DNA from: Xanthomonas cissicola
Lineage (GTDB): Bacteria > Pseudomonadota > Gammaproteobacteria > Xanthomonadales > Xanthomonadaceae
Reading direction: 5' to 3'
DNA length: 64,000 nucleotides
Assembly (NCBI RefSeq): GCF_008801575.1
Contig: NZ_VZPL01000011.1
Location: 39,951 to 103,950, forward strand
Positions 9,066 through 18,621 of the stretch are shown in pieces. The notes beneath the pieces were generated by a model. The model worked only from the letters and a program-made list of their open reading frames with translations. It searched no databases and had not been told where the DNA came from. Both the position numbers and the translations under genes were made by a program. Within the stretch, counting starts at the first letter, position 1. Every line of letters starts with the position of its first letter.

Positions 9066-10826
9066 ATGCGCACAGTGCTAGAGCGCGAGTTCGTCAGTTT
9101 CGATGGTGTGCCGCTGTTCTACCGGCACTGGCCGTTGCACGATGCCGTTGCGACCGGCACGCCCAGGGCGGTGGTGCTGCTGCATCGTGGCCATGAGCAC
9201 TCCGGCCGTGTGATGCATCTTGCCGAAGAACTCGACATGCCCGATGCGCAGTTCTTTGCCTGGGATGCACGCGGCAACGGTCGCTCGCCCGGCGTGCGTG
9301 GCGATGCGCCGGGCTTCGAGGCGCTGGTGCGCGATCTGGACAGCTTCATCGCGCATCTTCGCGCCACCCACGGCATCGCCGTGCAGGACATCGTGGTGAT
9401 TGCGCAGAGTGTGGGCGCGGTGGTGGCTGCCACCTGGGTACACAATTACGCCCCGCCGCTGCGCGCGCTGGTGCTGGCATCGCCGGCGTTCAAGGTGAAG
9501 TTGCATGTGCCGTTCGCACGCGCCGGGTTGGCGTTGCTGCATGCGCTGCGCGGTAACTTCTTCGTCAACAGCTACGTCAAGCCGCAATGGCTAACGCATG
9601 ATCCGGCGCGCGTGGAAAGCTATCGCACCGATCCGTTGATCACCCGCCCGATTTCGGTGCGCGTATTGCTCGGTCTGTACGCGGCCGCCGATCGCGTGGT
9701 GGACGATGCACAGGCCATCACCGTGCCGACCCAGTTGCTGGTCTCCGGCGCGGATGTTGTGGTGCATCGCGGCCCGCAGGATCGCTTCTACGAAAACCTG
9801 CGCTCGCCGATCAAGCAGCGCCACTGGCTACCGGGGTTTTTCCACGACACCCTAGGCGAACGCGATCGCGCGATTGCCATCGCGCACATTCGCCAGTTCG
9901 TCCAAGCGCGGTTTGCGCAACCGCCGGTGCGCGCCGCGCTGCGCAATGCCCACCGTGCCGGCCCCAGTTTCGAAGAGGCCGAACGGCTGGCCTGGCCACC
10001 GCAGCGCAACAGCCTGCAGGACCTGCGCTGGCGGGGCGTGCGTGCCGGCCTGCGCCTGGGTGGCAAGCTCTCCGAGGGCATCGCGCTTGGTCTGCAGACC
10101 GGTTTCGATTCCGGCAGCACATTGGACTACATCTACCGCAATCAGGCGCATGGTCGCGGGCCGCTGGGCCGCATGATCGACCGCACGTATCTCAACGCGA
10201 TCGGTTGGCGCGGCATCCGCATCCGCGGCAGCCATCTGGGCGAATTGCTACGCGAGGCAGCGGCGCGCTTGCGTGGCGCCGGCAAGCCGGTACGCGTCCT
10301 GGACATCGCTGCCGGACACGGCCGCTATGTGCTCCAGGCGCTGGGCAGCGGCGCACAGCGTGCCGATGCAATCGTGCTGCGCGACTTCAGCCCGCCCAAC
10401 GTGACCCAGGGCACTGCGCTGATCCAGGCGCTGGGCGCTGGCGACATCGCCCGTTTCGAACAAGGCGATGCGTTCGACCCGGCAGCATTGGCGTCCGTGC
10501 AACCGGCTCCGACGCTGGCGGTGGTCTCGGGCCTGTACGAATTGTTTGCCGATAACGACCAGGTCGCGCGCTCGCTGGCCGGCCTGGCCGCGGCGGTGCA
10601 GCCGGGCGGTTATCTGCTTTACACCGGTCAGCCCTGGCATCCGCAGCTGGAATTCATTGCGCGCGCGCTGACCAGCCACCGCGATGGCGTGGCCTGGGTG
10701 ATGCGCCGGCGGAGCCAGCAGGAGATGGATGGCCTGGTGGAAGCGGCGGGCTTTCGCAAGGTGGCGCAACGCATCGATGCGTTTGGCATCTTCACCGTGT
10801 CGATGGCGCAGCGGGTCGACGCATGA
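9066..10826 (+). CDS. Bifunctional alpha/beta hydrolase - SAM methyltransferase (YnbC-like)
   Basis: A fusion of about 586 residues. The N-terminal half is a lysophospholipase/monoglyceride-lipase-type alpha/beta hydrolase with WDARGNGRSPG, a nucleophile elbow AQSVGA (Ala replaces the usual first Gly of GxSxG), a likely acid in SGADVVV and a His in GFFHDT. The C-terminal half (from about 380) is a class I methyltransferase with the SAM loop VLDIAAGHGRYV. The same fusion occurs in E. coli YnbC. It overlaps the next gene by four bases, so it is co-translated with the PAP2 phosphatase. Probable role: hydrolysis and methylation of a lipid head group; the substrate is not known. The ATG at 9066 follows AGGAT; an upstream GTG at 9024 is less likely. 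Confidence 0.85.
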   Translation: MRTVLEREFVSFDGVPLFYRHWPLHDAVATGTPRAVVLLHRGHEHSGRVMHLAEELDMPDAQFFAWDARGNGRSPGVRGDAPGFEALVRDLDSFIAHLRATHGIAVQDIVVIAQSVGAVVAATWVHNYAPPLRALVLASPAFKVKLHVPFARAGLALLHALRGNFFVNSYVKPQWLTHDPARVESYRTDPLITRPISVRVLLGLYAAADRVVDDAQAITVPTQLLVSGADVVVHRGPQDRFYENLRSPIKQRHWLPGFFHDTLGERDRAIAIAHIRQFVQARFAQPPVRAALRNAHRAGPSFEEAERLAWPPQRNSLQDLRWRGVRAGLRLGGKLSEGIALGLQTGFDSGSTLDYIYRNQAHGRGPLGRMIDRTYLNAIGWRGIRIRGSHLGELLREAAARLRGAGKPVRVLDIAAGHGRYVLQALGSGAQRADAIVLRDFSPPNVTQGTALIQALGAGDIARFEQGDAFDPAALASVQPAPTLAVVSGLYELFADNDQVARSLAGLAAAVQPGGYLLYTGQPWHPQLEFIARALTSHRDGVAWVMRRRSQQEMDGLVEAAGFRKVAQRIDAFGIFTVSMAQRVDA

Positions 10827-12160
10827 GCCGCGCTGCGCGGCCAGTCGGTCGTGCCGCGATGTGGCTGGCGTTGCTGGGGCCGTTTTTCTTCCTCAGTTAC
10901 GGCCTGGCCAACACGCTGGCCGGGCGGGCGACGCAGGTGCCGTCGGTGGTATTCGGCTGGGAACACGGCATGCCGTTCTGGCCGTGGACCATCGTGCCGT
11001 ACTGGTCGATCGATGCGTGCTACGCGGTCTCGTTTTTTGTCTGCCGCAATCGCCGCGAGCTGGACACCCATGCACTGCGCTTGCTCAGCGCACAGCTGAT
11101 CTGCGTGGCGTGTTTTTTGCTGTGGCCGCTGCGCTATAGCTTCGTGCGGCCCGAGACCGGGGGCGTGTTCGGCTGGCTGTTCGCGGTGCTGCTGGGTTTT
11201 GACAAACCCTTCAATCAGGCGCCATCGCTGCACATCGTGCTGTTGGTTGTGCTGTGGGTGCGCTATGCGCAGCATCTTTGCGGGGTGTGGCGCTGGCTGC
11301 TGCATGCCTGGTTCGCATTGATCGGTGTGTCGGTGCTGACCACGTATCAGCATCACTTTCTGGATATTCCCACCGGGCTCGCGGTGGGCTGGCTATGCGT
11401 GTGGATGTGGCCGGAGCGTATCGCTGCACCGTTCGCGCGGGCACGGTTTGCACGCGACCTGCGTCGTTGGCGCTTGGCCGTGATGTATCTGGCCGGCGCG
11501 CTGGTCAGCGCTGCGCTGGCGCTATGGAGCGGAGGTGCAGGACTGTGGTTGCTGTGGATCGCCCTGGCTTTGCTGCTGGTTGCGTTGAATTACGCGCTGC
11601 TCGGGCCGGGCGGATTCCAGAAGCGCAGCGATGGGCGCCTGAGTCTTGCCGCGCGCTGGTTGTATGCGCCGTATCTGATGGCAGCATGGTGCAACTCGCG
11701 CCTCTGGACGCGGCGCGCCCCGTCGCCGCGCGCGGTATGCGATGGCGTGTGGCTGGGGCGGATTCCGCTGCCCGGCCAGCGCGACGAGCGTGCTGCGGTG
11801 GTGGACGTGTCTGCAGAGCTCTCGTTGTACGCCGCGCAGGCGCAGGACCGTGTGGTGCCGATGCTCGATCTGGTCGCACCGTCGCCAGCGCAACTACGCG
11901 AGGCGGCGCAGGCGATCGCGCAGGCGCGTGCGCACGGCCCGGTGCTGGTGTGTTGCGCATTGGGCTATTCGCGCAGTGCTGCCAGCATGGCCACCTGGCT
12001 GGTGCGCAGCGGCCGCGCCCGGGACGTGGATGCGGCCATCGCACAGTTACGCGCCGTGCGGCCGTCGATCATGCTTGGGCACGCGCATCGCGCGGCGATC
12101 GTGGCGGCATGCGACGGTCATGACGGTGGCGACGACATCCCCGAACGGAGAGCGCAATGA
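10823..12160 (+). CDS. PAP2 / dual-specificity phosphatase fusion (YnbD-like)
   Basis: A 445-residue membrane protein. The N-terminal part has several helices and PAP2-type motifs: NQAPSLH near residue 133 and HHFLDIPTGLAVGW near 178. Two more helices follow, then a cytoplasmic dual-specificity phosphatase domain with the loop CCALGYSR, a C-x5-R active site in which the usual His before Cys is replaced by Cys. E. coli YnbD has the same two-domain build. It may remove phosphate from a lipid intermediate made by the neighbouring transferases. ATGA overlaps at both ends show tight translational coupling. Confidence 0.85.
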   Translation: MSRAARPVGRAAMWLALLGPFFFLSYGLANTLAGRATQVPSVVFGWEHGMPFWPWTIVPYWSIDACYAVSFFVCRNRRELDTHALRLLSAQLICVACFLLWPLRYSFVRPETGGVFGWLFAVLLGFDKPFNQAPSLHIVLLVVLWVRYAQHLCGVWRWLLHAWFALIGVSVLTTYQHHFLDIPTGLAVGWLCVWMWPERIAAPFARARFARDLRRWRLAVMYLAGALVSAALALWSGGAGLWLLWIALALLLVALNYALLGPGGFQKRSDGRLSLAARWLYAPYLMAAWCNSRLWTRRAPSPRAVCDGVWLGRIPLPGQRDERAAVVDVSAELSLYAAQAQDRVVPMLDLVAPSPAQLREAAQAIAQARAHGPVLVCCALGYSRSAASMATWLVRSGRARDVDAAIAQLRAVRPSIMLGHAHRAAIVAACDGHDGGDDIPERRAQ

Positions 12161-12603
12161 ATACCTCCCCGCTGACCTTGCCGGCCATGCGCGCAGTGCT
12201 GCGGCAAGGTGCAGCACTGGACCGCTTCTCACTCCTGCTGCTGGCAGCGGCCATTGGCTTGCTCGGCGTAGCCGAGGCGCCGCCGTTGATGCAGTTGGGC
12301 TATGCCATCAGCGTGCTTGCGGGCGTGGTGCAGCGCTATTGGGCGTTTCGCGTGGGCCTGGATGCCGACCTGCTGGCGGCCTCCATCGCGCATCTCGAAC
12401 GCTGCGGCGGCACCGAGCAAGAGGCCGCGCACCAACTCGATGCGGCAATGCATGCCATTGGCCTGGTGGCGAAGCTGCCGCCCGCACGCGACTGGGCATC
12501 GCGCTGCGCCGGCATGCGCCGCCTGCTGCGTTGGCAGCTGGCAAGCGTGGTGGTGCAACTGCTGTTGGTGGCTGCTGCGCTCGCTCTCGGGATCTTCAGA
12601 TGA
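12157..12603 (+). CDS. Small hypothetical membrane protein of the lipid operon
   Basis: A 148-residue protein with hydrophobic segments near residues 25-60 and a C-terminal helix (about 125-145) around a soluble helical middle. I recognise no family. It overlaps the genes on both sides by four bases (ATGA), so it is part of the operon and likely a membrane partner of one of its enzymes. Confidence 0.7.
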   Translation: MNTSPLTLPAMRAVLRQGAALDRFSLLLLAAAIGLLGVAEAPPLMQLGYAISVLAGVVQRYWAFRVGLDADLLAASIAHLERCGGTEQEAAHQLDAAMHAIGLVAKLPPARDWASRCAGMRRLLRWQLASVVVQLLLVAAALALGIFR

Positions 12604-14104
12604 GCAACGCACCCGATTCCGCTCAGCGCGAACCGCAACACGCCACGCCAGCGCAGCGGGCGCTGTGGCAGCGGCTGCAGGGCTACCGCTTTGGCCAGGA
12701 CGACGCGGCGTTTGCGGCCTTCGTTCGGCGCGTGGCCAAGCAGGCACAGTGCAGCACCGCGCAAGCGCAGGCGTTGGTGGAGGAGTACCGACGGTTCTGT
12801 TTTCTTGCCTGCACCGACACCCACGAGGTCACCCCCAGCCCGTTGGTCGACTAAGTCTGGCATACGCATCTGACCGACACCCGCGAGTACTGGCAGCAGT
12901 TCTGCCCGCACGTGCTGCAGACCACCCTGCATCATCAACCCGGACGCGGCGATGCCGGCGAACAGGCGCGGTTCCAGGCGCAGTACCGCCAGACGCTGGA
13001 GCGTTACCGCACGCAGTTCGGCGAGCCGCCGGCGCAATGGTGGCCTGCGGCGCGACCGCAGCAATCGACGCTGGATCCGCTGCACGAGGACACTGCCGAA
13101 CAGACCTTGCAGGCCTTGCGTGGAGCGCCGCAGTTGTCTGGGCCGCAGCGCGGTGTGCCGTATGCCGTCTTCGCGTGGGCGATCATCGTGGTGGTGGTGG
13201 GCATGGCCTGTCGCGCGGCCAATGGCGGGGGCTGTCGCCGCTGTACTGGCGCGGTGTCTATTTCCTGCCGCTGTTCATCGCGCTGATCGGTCTGGCCTGG
13301 TCGATGGCGGCATGGTTGCGACGGGTGCTGCGACGCGGTCGCACCGCAGCAGCACTGGATGCCAGCGAGCTTGCGTATCTGGCCGGCGGTGCCGATCGCG
13401 TGGCCGACCTGTGGTTCACCGAGTTACTGGTGCGCAATGCGGTGTATCTGGAGCGCGACGCAACCGAACCGGCACGCCACTGGGTGCGCTGCCACCGGCA
13501 GATTGCGGTTCCGCCTGCGCTGGAGCCGGCACTGGAAGCGGTGCGCACCACCGAAGACCCGGTGTGGGCCTTGCGCGCGTTGCGCGCGCTGGCCGCACCG
13601 CTGGAGCAGCGCTTGATCGACAAGGGCCTGTGGCTGAGCCAGGCGCAGGCACGCGCGGTGCGTCTGGCATGTACCGTGCCGGTGGCGCTGGTATGGGGGC
13701 TTGGCCTGTGCAAGCTGGTCATCGGCGTGCAGGGCAACCATCCGGTGGGCTATCTGCTGTGTCTGATGGTGCTGACCACATTGCTGGTGCTGGGCTTTGC
13801 GCTGGTGCGCGTGCGGCGCACGCTCGGCGGCGAGGCCCGCCTTGCGACACTGCGTCACACGCGGCGACGCGATGCGGCGCGCACCGGCGGTGATCCAGGC
13901 GAGGCAGTGGCGCTGTACGGCACCGCGGCACTGATCGGGACCGCTTGGGCCGACTACCACAGCCTGCGTGCGCCGCATGGCCACGCCGGTGGCAGTGGCA
14001 GCAGCTGCGGCGGGGGCGGCGGCGACAGCGGCGGCGATGGTGATAGCAGCGATGGTGGCGGTGGCTGTGGCGGCTGTGGCGGCTGCGGTGGAGGAGGCGA
14101 CTGA
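12600..14104 (+). pseudogene. Broken TIGR04222-type glycine-rich membrane protein
   Basis: The reading frame starts at the ATGA overlap with the preceding gene and would encode about 501 residues. The N-terminal part ends in TPSPLVD, then a TAA at 12852-12854 interrupts it just before VWHTHLTDTREYW, which continues the same domain in the same frame (a likely CAA to TAA change). Near 13207 the frame moves by one base: the sequence up to the VVVVGMA segment and the RGQWRGLSPLYWRGVYFLP segment lie in different frames, consistent with loss of one C. The rest is a membrane region and a Gly/Cys-rich tail typical of TIGR04222 proteins. The total length (1505) is one base short of an open frame. It is either a true pseudogene or contains sequencing errors. 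Confidence 0.85.
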
Positions 14105-14742
14105 TGCAACACGGACAGCAACAGCGGCAGCTGCAATGGGCGCGCGTGCTGCGCGGGCGTGGCGCCACGCCCAATGGCGTGTCGTGGGTAAGCATCGCGT
14201 TTGCGGCGCTGGCCGGGCTGATGTTCTACATCGGATTGAGCGCGCCTGCGCGAGAAGGAGCCATGCCACTGCTGCTGGCGGTGCTCGGGCTGCAGGGGCG
14301 GCTGTGGTGCAACCGCATGGATGGCGTGCTGGCGCGCCAGGCGCGCATGGTCTCGCGCGCCGGTGAGGTCTACAACGATGCGCCTGATCGGTTGTCCGAT
14401 GTGCTGGTCTGCGTGGGCCTGGGCTATGGACTGCAGGCCGGCCTGCCGTGGGCTGCGCAGCTGGGGTGGGCGGCGGCGCTGTGCTGCGTGGCCACCGCAT
14501 ATGTGCGCATGCTGGGCCTGGCCTGCGGCATGCCAGAGCCGCGACAGGGGCCGATGAGCCGCGTGCAACGCATGCAGTGGTTGTCGCTGGCAGGCGCGCT
14601 GGCCTTGCCGCTGCAATGGATGGGCCAGCCGCGTCTTGCGGCCTGGCTGCTGATCGGCGCACTGGCGGTGTTGATCGCTGGTGCCTTGCTGACGGTGGCG
14701 GTACGACTGCGCACGATCGTGCGCACCCTGGAGCAGAAATGA
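14104..14742 (+). CDS. CDP-alcohol phosphatidyltransferase family protein (copy 2)
   Basis: A 212-residue multi-helix membrane protein. Its signature is DGVLAR, eight residues, G, EVY, N, DAP, D, so like copy 1 it has Asn at a position that is Asp in the family consensus. The region around it reads RMDGVLARQARMVSR and NDAPDRLSD. The start overlaps the stop of the broken TIGR04222 gene by one base, so its translation may have depended on coupling to that gene. Two such transferases in one operon suggest either two products or a heteromeric enzyme. Confidence 0.85.
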   Translation: MQHGQQQRQLQWARVLRGRGATPNGVSWVSIAFAALAGLMFYIGLSAPAREGAMPLLLAVLGLQGRLWCNRMDGVLARQARMVSRAGEVYNDAPDRLSDVLVCVGLGYGLQAGLPWAAQLGWAAALCCVATAYVRMLGLACGMPEPRQGPMSRVQRMQWLSLAGALALPLQWMGQPRLAAWLLIGALAVLIAGALLTVAVRLRTIVRTLEQK

Positions 14743-15371
14743 TTGCCCGTTTCATCGCGCGCGGCTGCAGCGGCGCCATTCGTACCTTGACCGGCGCGCG
14801 TGCGCTGTGGCGCGGTTGCGCGCCCTCCAACGAACGCCGCGTGTATTACGGCAACCACGCAAGCCACGGCGATTTCGTGCTGATCTGGTCATCGCTGCCG
14901 GCCGGCCTGCGGCATGAAGTGCGCCCGGTGGCGGCGGCCGACTACTGGCAGCGCACCGCCCTGCGGCGCTATCTGATCCATGCGGTCTTCAACGGCGTAT
15001 TGATCGAGCGCGACCCGGCGCAGCGCACGCGCGACCCGATCCAGTGCCTGTGCGATGCGGTGGACGCCGGCGATTCGTTGATCCTGTTTCCCGAAGGCAC
15101 GCGCAACCCGGACGATGGCGTGCTGCCGTTCAAGAGCGGGCTGTATCACCTGGCACGGCAACGCCCGGAACTGGAGTTCGTGCCGGTGTGGATCGACAAC
15201 CTCAAGCGCGTGATGCCCAAGGGCAAGTGGTTGCCGTTGCCGCTGCTGTGCACCACCACCTTTGGCGCGCCATTGCGCCTGGACGCGGACGAAACCAAGG
15301 ATGTATTTCTGACGCGTGCACGTGCGGCGTTGCTGGCGTTGTCGCCGGATCACTTGGAGGCGCGCGCATGA
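14739..15371 (+). CDS. Lysophospholipid acyltransferase family protein
   Basis: About 210 residues, PlsC-like family. It carries the catalytic H-x4-D motif in NHASHGD near residue 35 and the substrate-binding FPEGTRN motif near residue 117, in the expected order and spacing. It would add an acyl chain to a lysophosphatidic-acid-like acceptor at the inner membrane. Four-base overlaps with both neighbours (transferase copy 2 and the CdsA-like gene) place it firmly in the lipid operon. It is probably a dedicated paralogue rather than the housekeeping PlsC. Confidence 0.88.
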   Translation: MIARFIARGCSGAIRTLTGARALWRGCAPSNERRVYYGNHASHGDFVLIWSSLPAGLRHEVRPVAAADYWQRTALRRYLIHAVFNGVLIERDPAQRTRDPIQCLCDAVDAGDSLILFPEGTRNPDDGVLPFKSGLYHLARQRPELEFVPVWIDNLKRVMPKGKWLPLPLLCTTTFGAPLRLDADETKDVFLTRARAALLALSPDHLEARA

Positions 15372-16342
15372 GCCTGTCTGCGTACAGCGGCCAGCTGCAG
15401 CAGTCTTCAATGCATCAGCAGACGCTGTGGCTGTTCAGCGGTATCGCGCTGGTGCTCATCATCGCCACGCTGATTTCCGAAACCCTGCGTTGGCGCGCAC
15501 GCGAACGCCCCAGCGCAGTGCTGGACAACCTGGTCGCCCGCATTCGCGCGTGGTGGGTGATGGCCGCGGTGGTCGGCCTTGCGTTCGTGTTTGGCCGCGC
15601 CGGCGTCATCGGCTTGTTCGCGTTGGTGTCGTTGTTTGCGCTGCGCGAGTTCATCACCTTGACCCCGACCCGGCGCGGCGATTACTACGCGTTACTGGCC
15701 GCGTTCTACGTCGTGTTACCGTGGCAATACGGCCTGGTGTGGACCGGCTGGTACGGCCTGTACACCTTGCTGATTCCGGTCTACGCGCTCCTGGTATTGC
15801 CGATCCTGGCCACCATCGGCGGCGACACCACGCGTTATCTGGAACGCACCGCCAAAGTGCAGTGGGGCCTGATGATCTGCGTGTTCTGCATTTCGCATGT
15901 GCCGGCGCTGTTGAACCTGGACATTCCCGGCTATGCGGGGCGCAATCTGCTGTTGATCGCCTTCCTGGTGATCGTGGTGCAGTCCTCGGACGTACTGCAG
16001 TACGTGTGGGGCAAACTGGCCGGCCGCCATCTGATCGCGCCGAAATTGTCGCCGTCCAAAACGGTGGAAGGATTCATCGGCGGCGTGGTGTCGGCCAGCC
16101 TGCTCGGGATGGCGCTGTGGTGGATCACCCCGTTCGCGCCGTGGCATGCCTTCGGCCTGGCATTGGTGGCCAACCTGATGGGATTTTTCGGCGGGCTGGT
16201 GATGTCGGCGATCAAGCGCGATCGCGGCATCAAGGACTGGGGCCATATGATCGAAGGCCACGGCGGTGTGCTCGACCGCCTGGATTCGGTGTGCTTCGCC
16301 GCGCCGGTCTTCTTCCACCTGATTCGCTATGGCTGGGCGTGA
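15368..16342 (+). CDS. Phosphatidate cytidylyltransferase family (YnbB/CdsA-like)
   Basis: A 324-residue multi-pass membrane protein with the CdsA signature near the C-terminus: SAIKRDRGIKD followed by MIEGHGG. It would convert phosphatidic acid and CTP to CDP-diacylglycerol, the substrate of the two CDP-alcohol transferases upstream. It has a longer N-terminus than housekeeping CdsA and lies last in the operon, matching YnbB. The upstream acyltransferase could supply its substrate, so the operon may hold a self-contained branch from lysophosphatidate to a modified phospholipid. Confidence 0.88.
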   Translation: MSLSAYSGQLQQSSMHQQTLWLFSGIALVLIIATLISETLRWRARERPSAVLDNLVARIRAWWVMAAVVGLAFVFGRAGVIGLFALVSLFALREFITLTPTRRGDYYALLAAFYVVLPWQYGLVWTGWYGLYTLLIPVYALLVLPILATIGGDTTRYLERTAKVQWGLMICVFCISHVPALLNLDIPGYAGRNLLLIAFLVIVVQSSDVLQYVWGKLAGRHLIAPKLSPSKTVEGFIGGVVSASLLGMALWWITPFAPWHAFGLALVANLMGFFGGLVMSAIKRDRGIKDWGHMIEGHGGVLDRLDSVCFAAPVFFHLIRYGWA

Positions 16343-16535
16343 CCGCTTGTCATGAAATCGCAACACGTGCATCGCGTGCCGTTGGCGATCTGCAGCACCG
16401 GATCCCCAGCGCGCGTCGGTCAACCGCCGCGTCTGGCCAACCGGAAGGCTGACCCGCACGACACCACGCTGTGATCGGGAGCCCGTGCGCGCCACGTCTG
16501 GCAGAACCACGCCGTGACGATTGCCGATTCCCGGC

Positions 16536-16823
<288 letters not shown>

Positions 16824-16913
16824 TCACGAAGCCGGGACGCGTGGCCGGCGAGGGGGAGTGAGTCTAGCGCGTGACCTCATCGCTCGCCACGCCCACGTGG
16901 CGGTCGCGCCCGT

Positions 16914-18296
16914 TCACCGGAAGTCGAAACTGAAGGCAGCGGTGCTCGCGGCCGGTTCGCGCACCCGAAACGCGACCTGCACCGCCTGACCCGGCGCTAG
17001 CGTGTCCTGCGCAGCCGGCGACTGTCCCAGATAGTCCTGCGGCGACAAGATGCGGGTGCCGATCACCCGGCCGTCGGCATCGGACAGCGACAGCTGCAGC
17101 CACGGCCAAGCCTGTGCCCAGCGCGCGTCGTTGCGGAAGCTGGCCTGGATCTGCAGCACCCCGGCCACGCCGGGCAGCGGGCGCACGTCGCGGTTGAGCA
17201 GGGTCAGCGCCTCCGGCTCGCGCCAGGCCGGCACGCTGCAGCGCGCCAGCGTGCAGGCCGCGCTGATCAGCGGCCGCCAGCGCGGGCTGGTGGCCAGGTG
17301 CGCGCGGTCGGCGATGACGATCTGCAACCCGAGCACGCCGACCAGCCCGACCAACAGCGCCCACTGGCGCCCGCTGGCGCGTAGCTGCGGCCGGGTGACG
17401 CCACGCCGCGCGAAGGCGGGCGCGGGCAAGGCGGGAGCGGGCAGGGGCTGCAACTGCGCAGGGGAGGGGCGGGACTGCGCGATGCCGGCATCGCACTGCG
17501 CGTCCTCGCCTGCCAATGCGCTGGCTGCGCTGAACTCGGTGGTTGCCGGGTCCGGATGGCTGGAGGGGCGGCCCGGGTGCGACTGGCCGTCGGGTGTGCT
17601 CGCCGTCCGCTCGCTGCCGATGGTATCGGCCTGCGTTGCGGCTGCCGCCGTTGCAACAGGTGCTGCAGATACTGCAGACGCTGCTGCCGCTGCGGTTGGA
17701 ACCTGCCGCGCGGTCGTTTCCGTCAGCGCCTTCGACGTGCCCGGCGCATTCCGGGACGGCAGCTCTGCATCCGCCGACGCACGTGGCGCACGTTGCTGCG
17801 CTGAATTCAGCGGGACAGGTGCAGTCCGCGCGGTTGGGTCTTGGAGGGCGTCATCGGTCGCGGCATCGATCGGGGCCAGCCCGTCATCGCTGGCGTGGGC
17901 GTCGCTGGCGGCCGACGCCGGGCGAGGTGGATCGCCCAGCGCATCAGAGACGCGTCCGGCCGCGAGTGCGGTCGCCGAAGCGGACGGCATCGTGGTGCCG
18001 GGCGCGGGCAGTCGCGCCTCGCCGGACACTGGCGCCTGGACACCATCGTGTCCGGGCGTGCCCGTCGCGCGATGCGGCGACGCAGCCACCGCGGCGGCAG
18101 GCGATGGCACGCGCGGCGCCTGCTGCGCGTCCACCGGCGGCGGTGTTGCCGGCGGCAACGCAGAGCCTGGGGCCGGTATGGCCTGCTCCGGCGGCTCCAC
18201 AGCCGGAACCAGCGGGGTGGGCACCAGCGGCGGAGCGGCCGGCGTCGCACGCAGGAACGTGGCCAGGGGGCGGCGCGGTGGCGGAGTCTCGGACAT
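16914..18296 (-). CDS. DUF3426 membrane protein with long disordered N-terminus
   Basis: About 460 residues. A Pro/Ala/Thr-rich, probably disordered stretch fills roughly residues 1-310. One membrane helix (WALLVGLVGVLGLQIVIAD) follows, then a C-terminal periplasmic DUF3426 domain with LPGVAGVLQIQASFRNDA and LSPQDYL. Many relatives begin with a CxxC zinc ribbon; none is visible here or just upstream. I chose the ATG at 18296 (MSETPPPRR); an in-frame extension to 18377 looks non-coding. Function unknown; its place between prmA and fis is conserved in my recollection of related genomes. Confidence 0.75.
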   Translation of the reverse strand: MSETPPPRRPLATFLRATPAAPPLVPTPLVPAVEPPEQAIPAPGSALPPATPPPVDAQQAPRVPSPAAAVAASPHRATGTPGHDGVQAPVSGEARLPAPGTTMPSASATALAAGRVSDALGDPPRPASAASDAHASDDGLAPIDAATDDALQDPTARTAPVPLNSAQQRAPRASADAELPSRNAPGTSKALTETTARQVPTAAAAASAVSAAPVATAAAATQADTIGSERTASTPDGQSHPGRPSSHPDPATTEFSAASALAGEDAQCDAGIAQSRPSPAQLQPLPAPALPAPAFARRGVTRPQLRASGRQWALLVGLVGVLGLQIVIADRAHLATSPRWRPLISAACTLARCSVPAWREPEALTLLNRDVRPLPGVAGVLQIQASFRNDARWAQAWPWLQLSLSDADGRVIGTRILSPQDYLGQSPAAQDTLAPGQAVQVAFRVREPAASTAAFSFDFR

Positions 18297-18621
18297 CGGC
18301 AGGCGTGCAGCGGGAAGACCCTTATTCAACCACGCGCACGTCCAACGGCGAACCTGTGCCGGCGGCGATGCGATCAACCCGCAGCGCGCATGCCTGCAGG
18401 TTCTCGCACCCGACCCAAGTGGTCATGGCGCCGTCTGCGTCGATGCCGACGCAACGCGCGCAGCGCATGCCGTCTCCGAAAACGGCCGCCGCGACAGCAA
18501 CGCAAGCCGGCGATACGCCCGGGCGCATCCAGGATCAGGAGGCTACAGCTAGCGGAACATCGCCTTGAGATCTCGGTGCCGGGTGCGTCAACTCGCCGAT
18601 TCCCGATTCCCGATTCCCGAT
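18297..18621. other. Gap with GATTCCC heptads and a doubtful small frame
   Basis: No convincing gene. Positions 18597-18625 contain four near-contiguous GATTCCC/GATTCAC heptads of the kind dispersed through this window. A 68-codon minus-strand frame (18322-18528) has a MRCARC cysteine pair, but it has no clear ribosome site and I cannot match it to a family. Confidence 0.5.
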
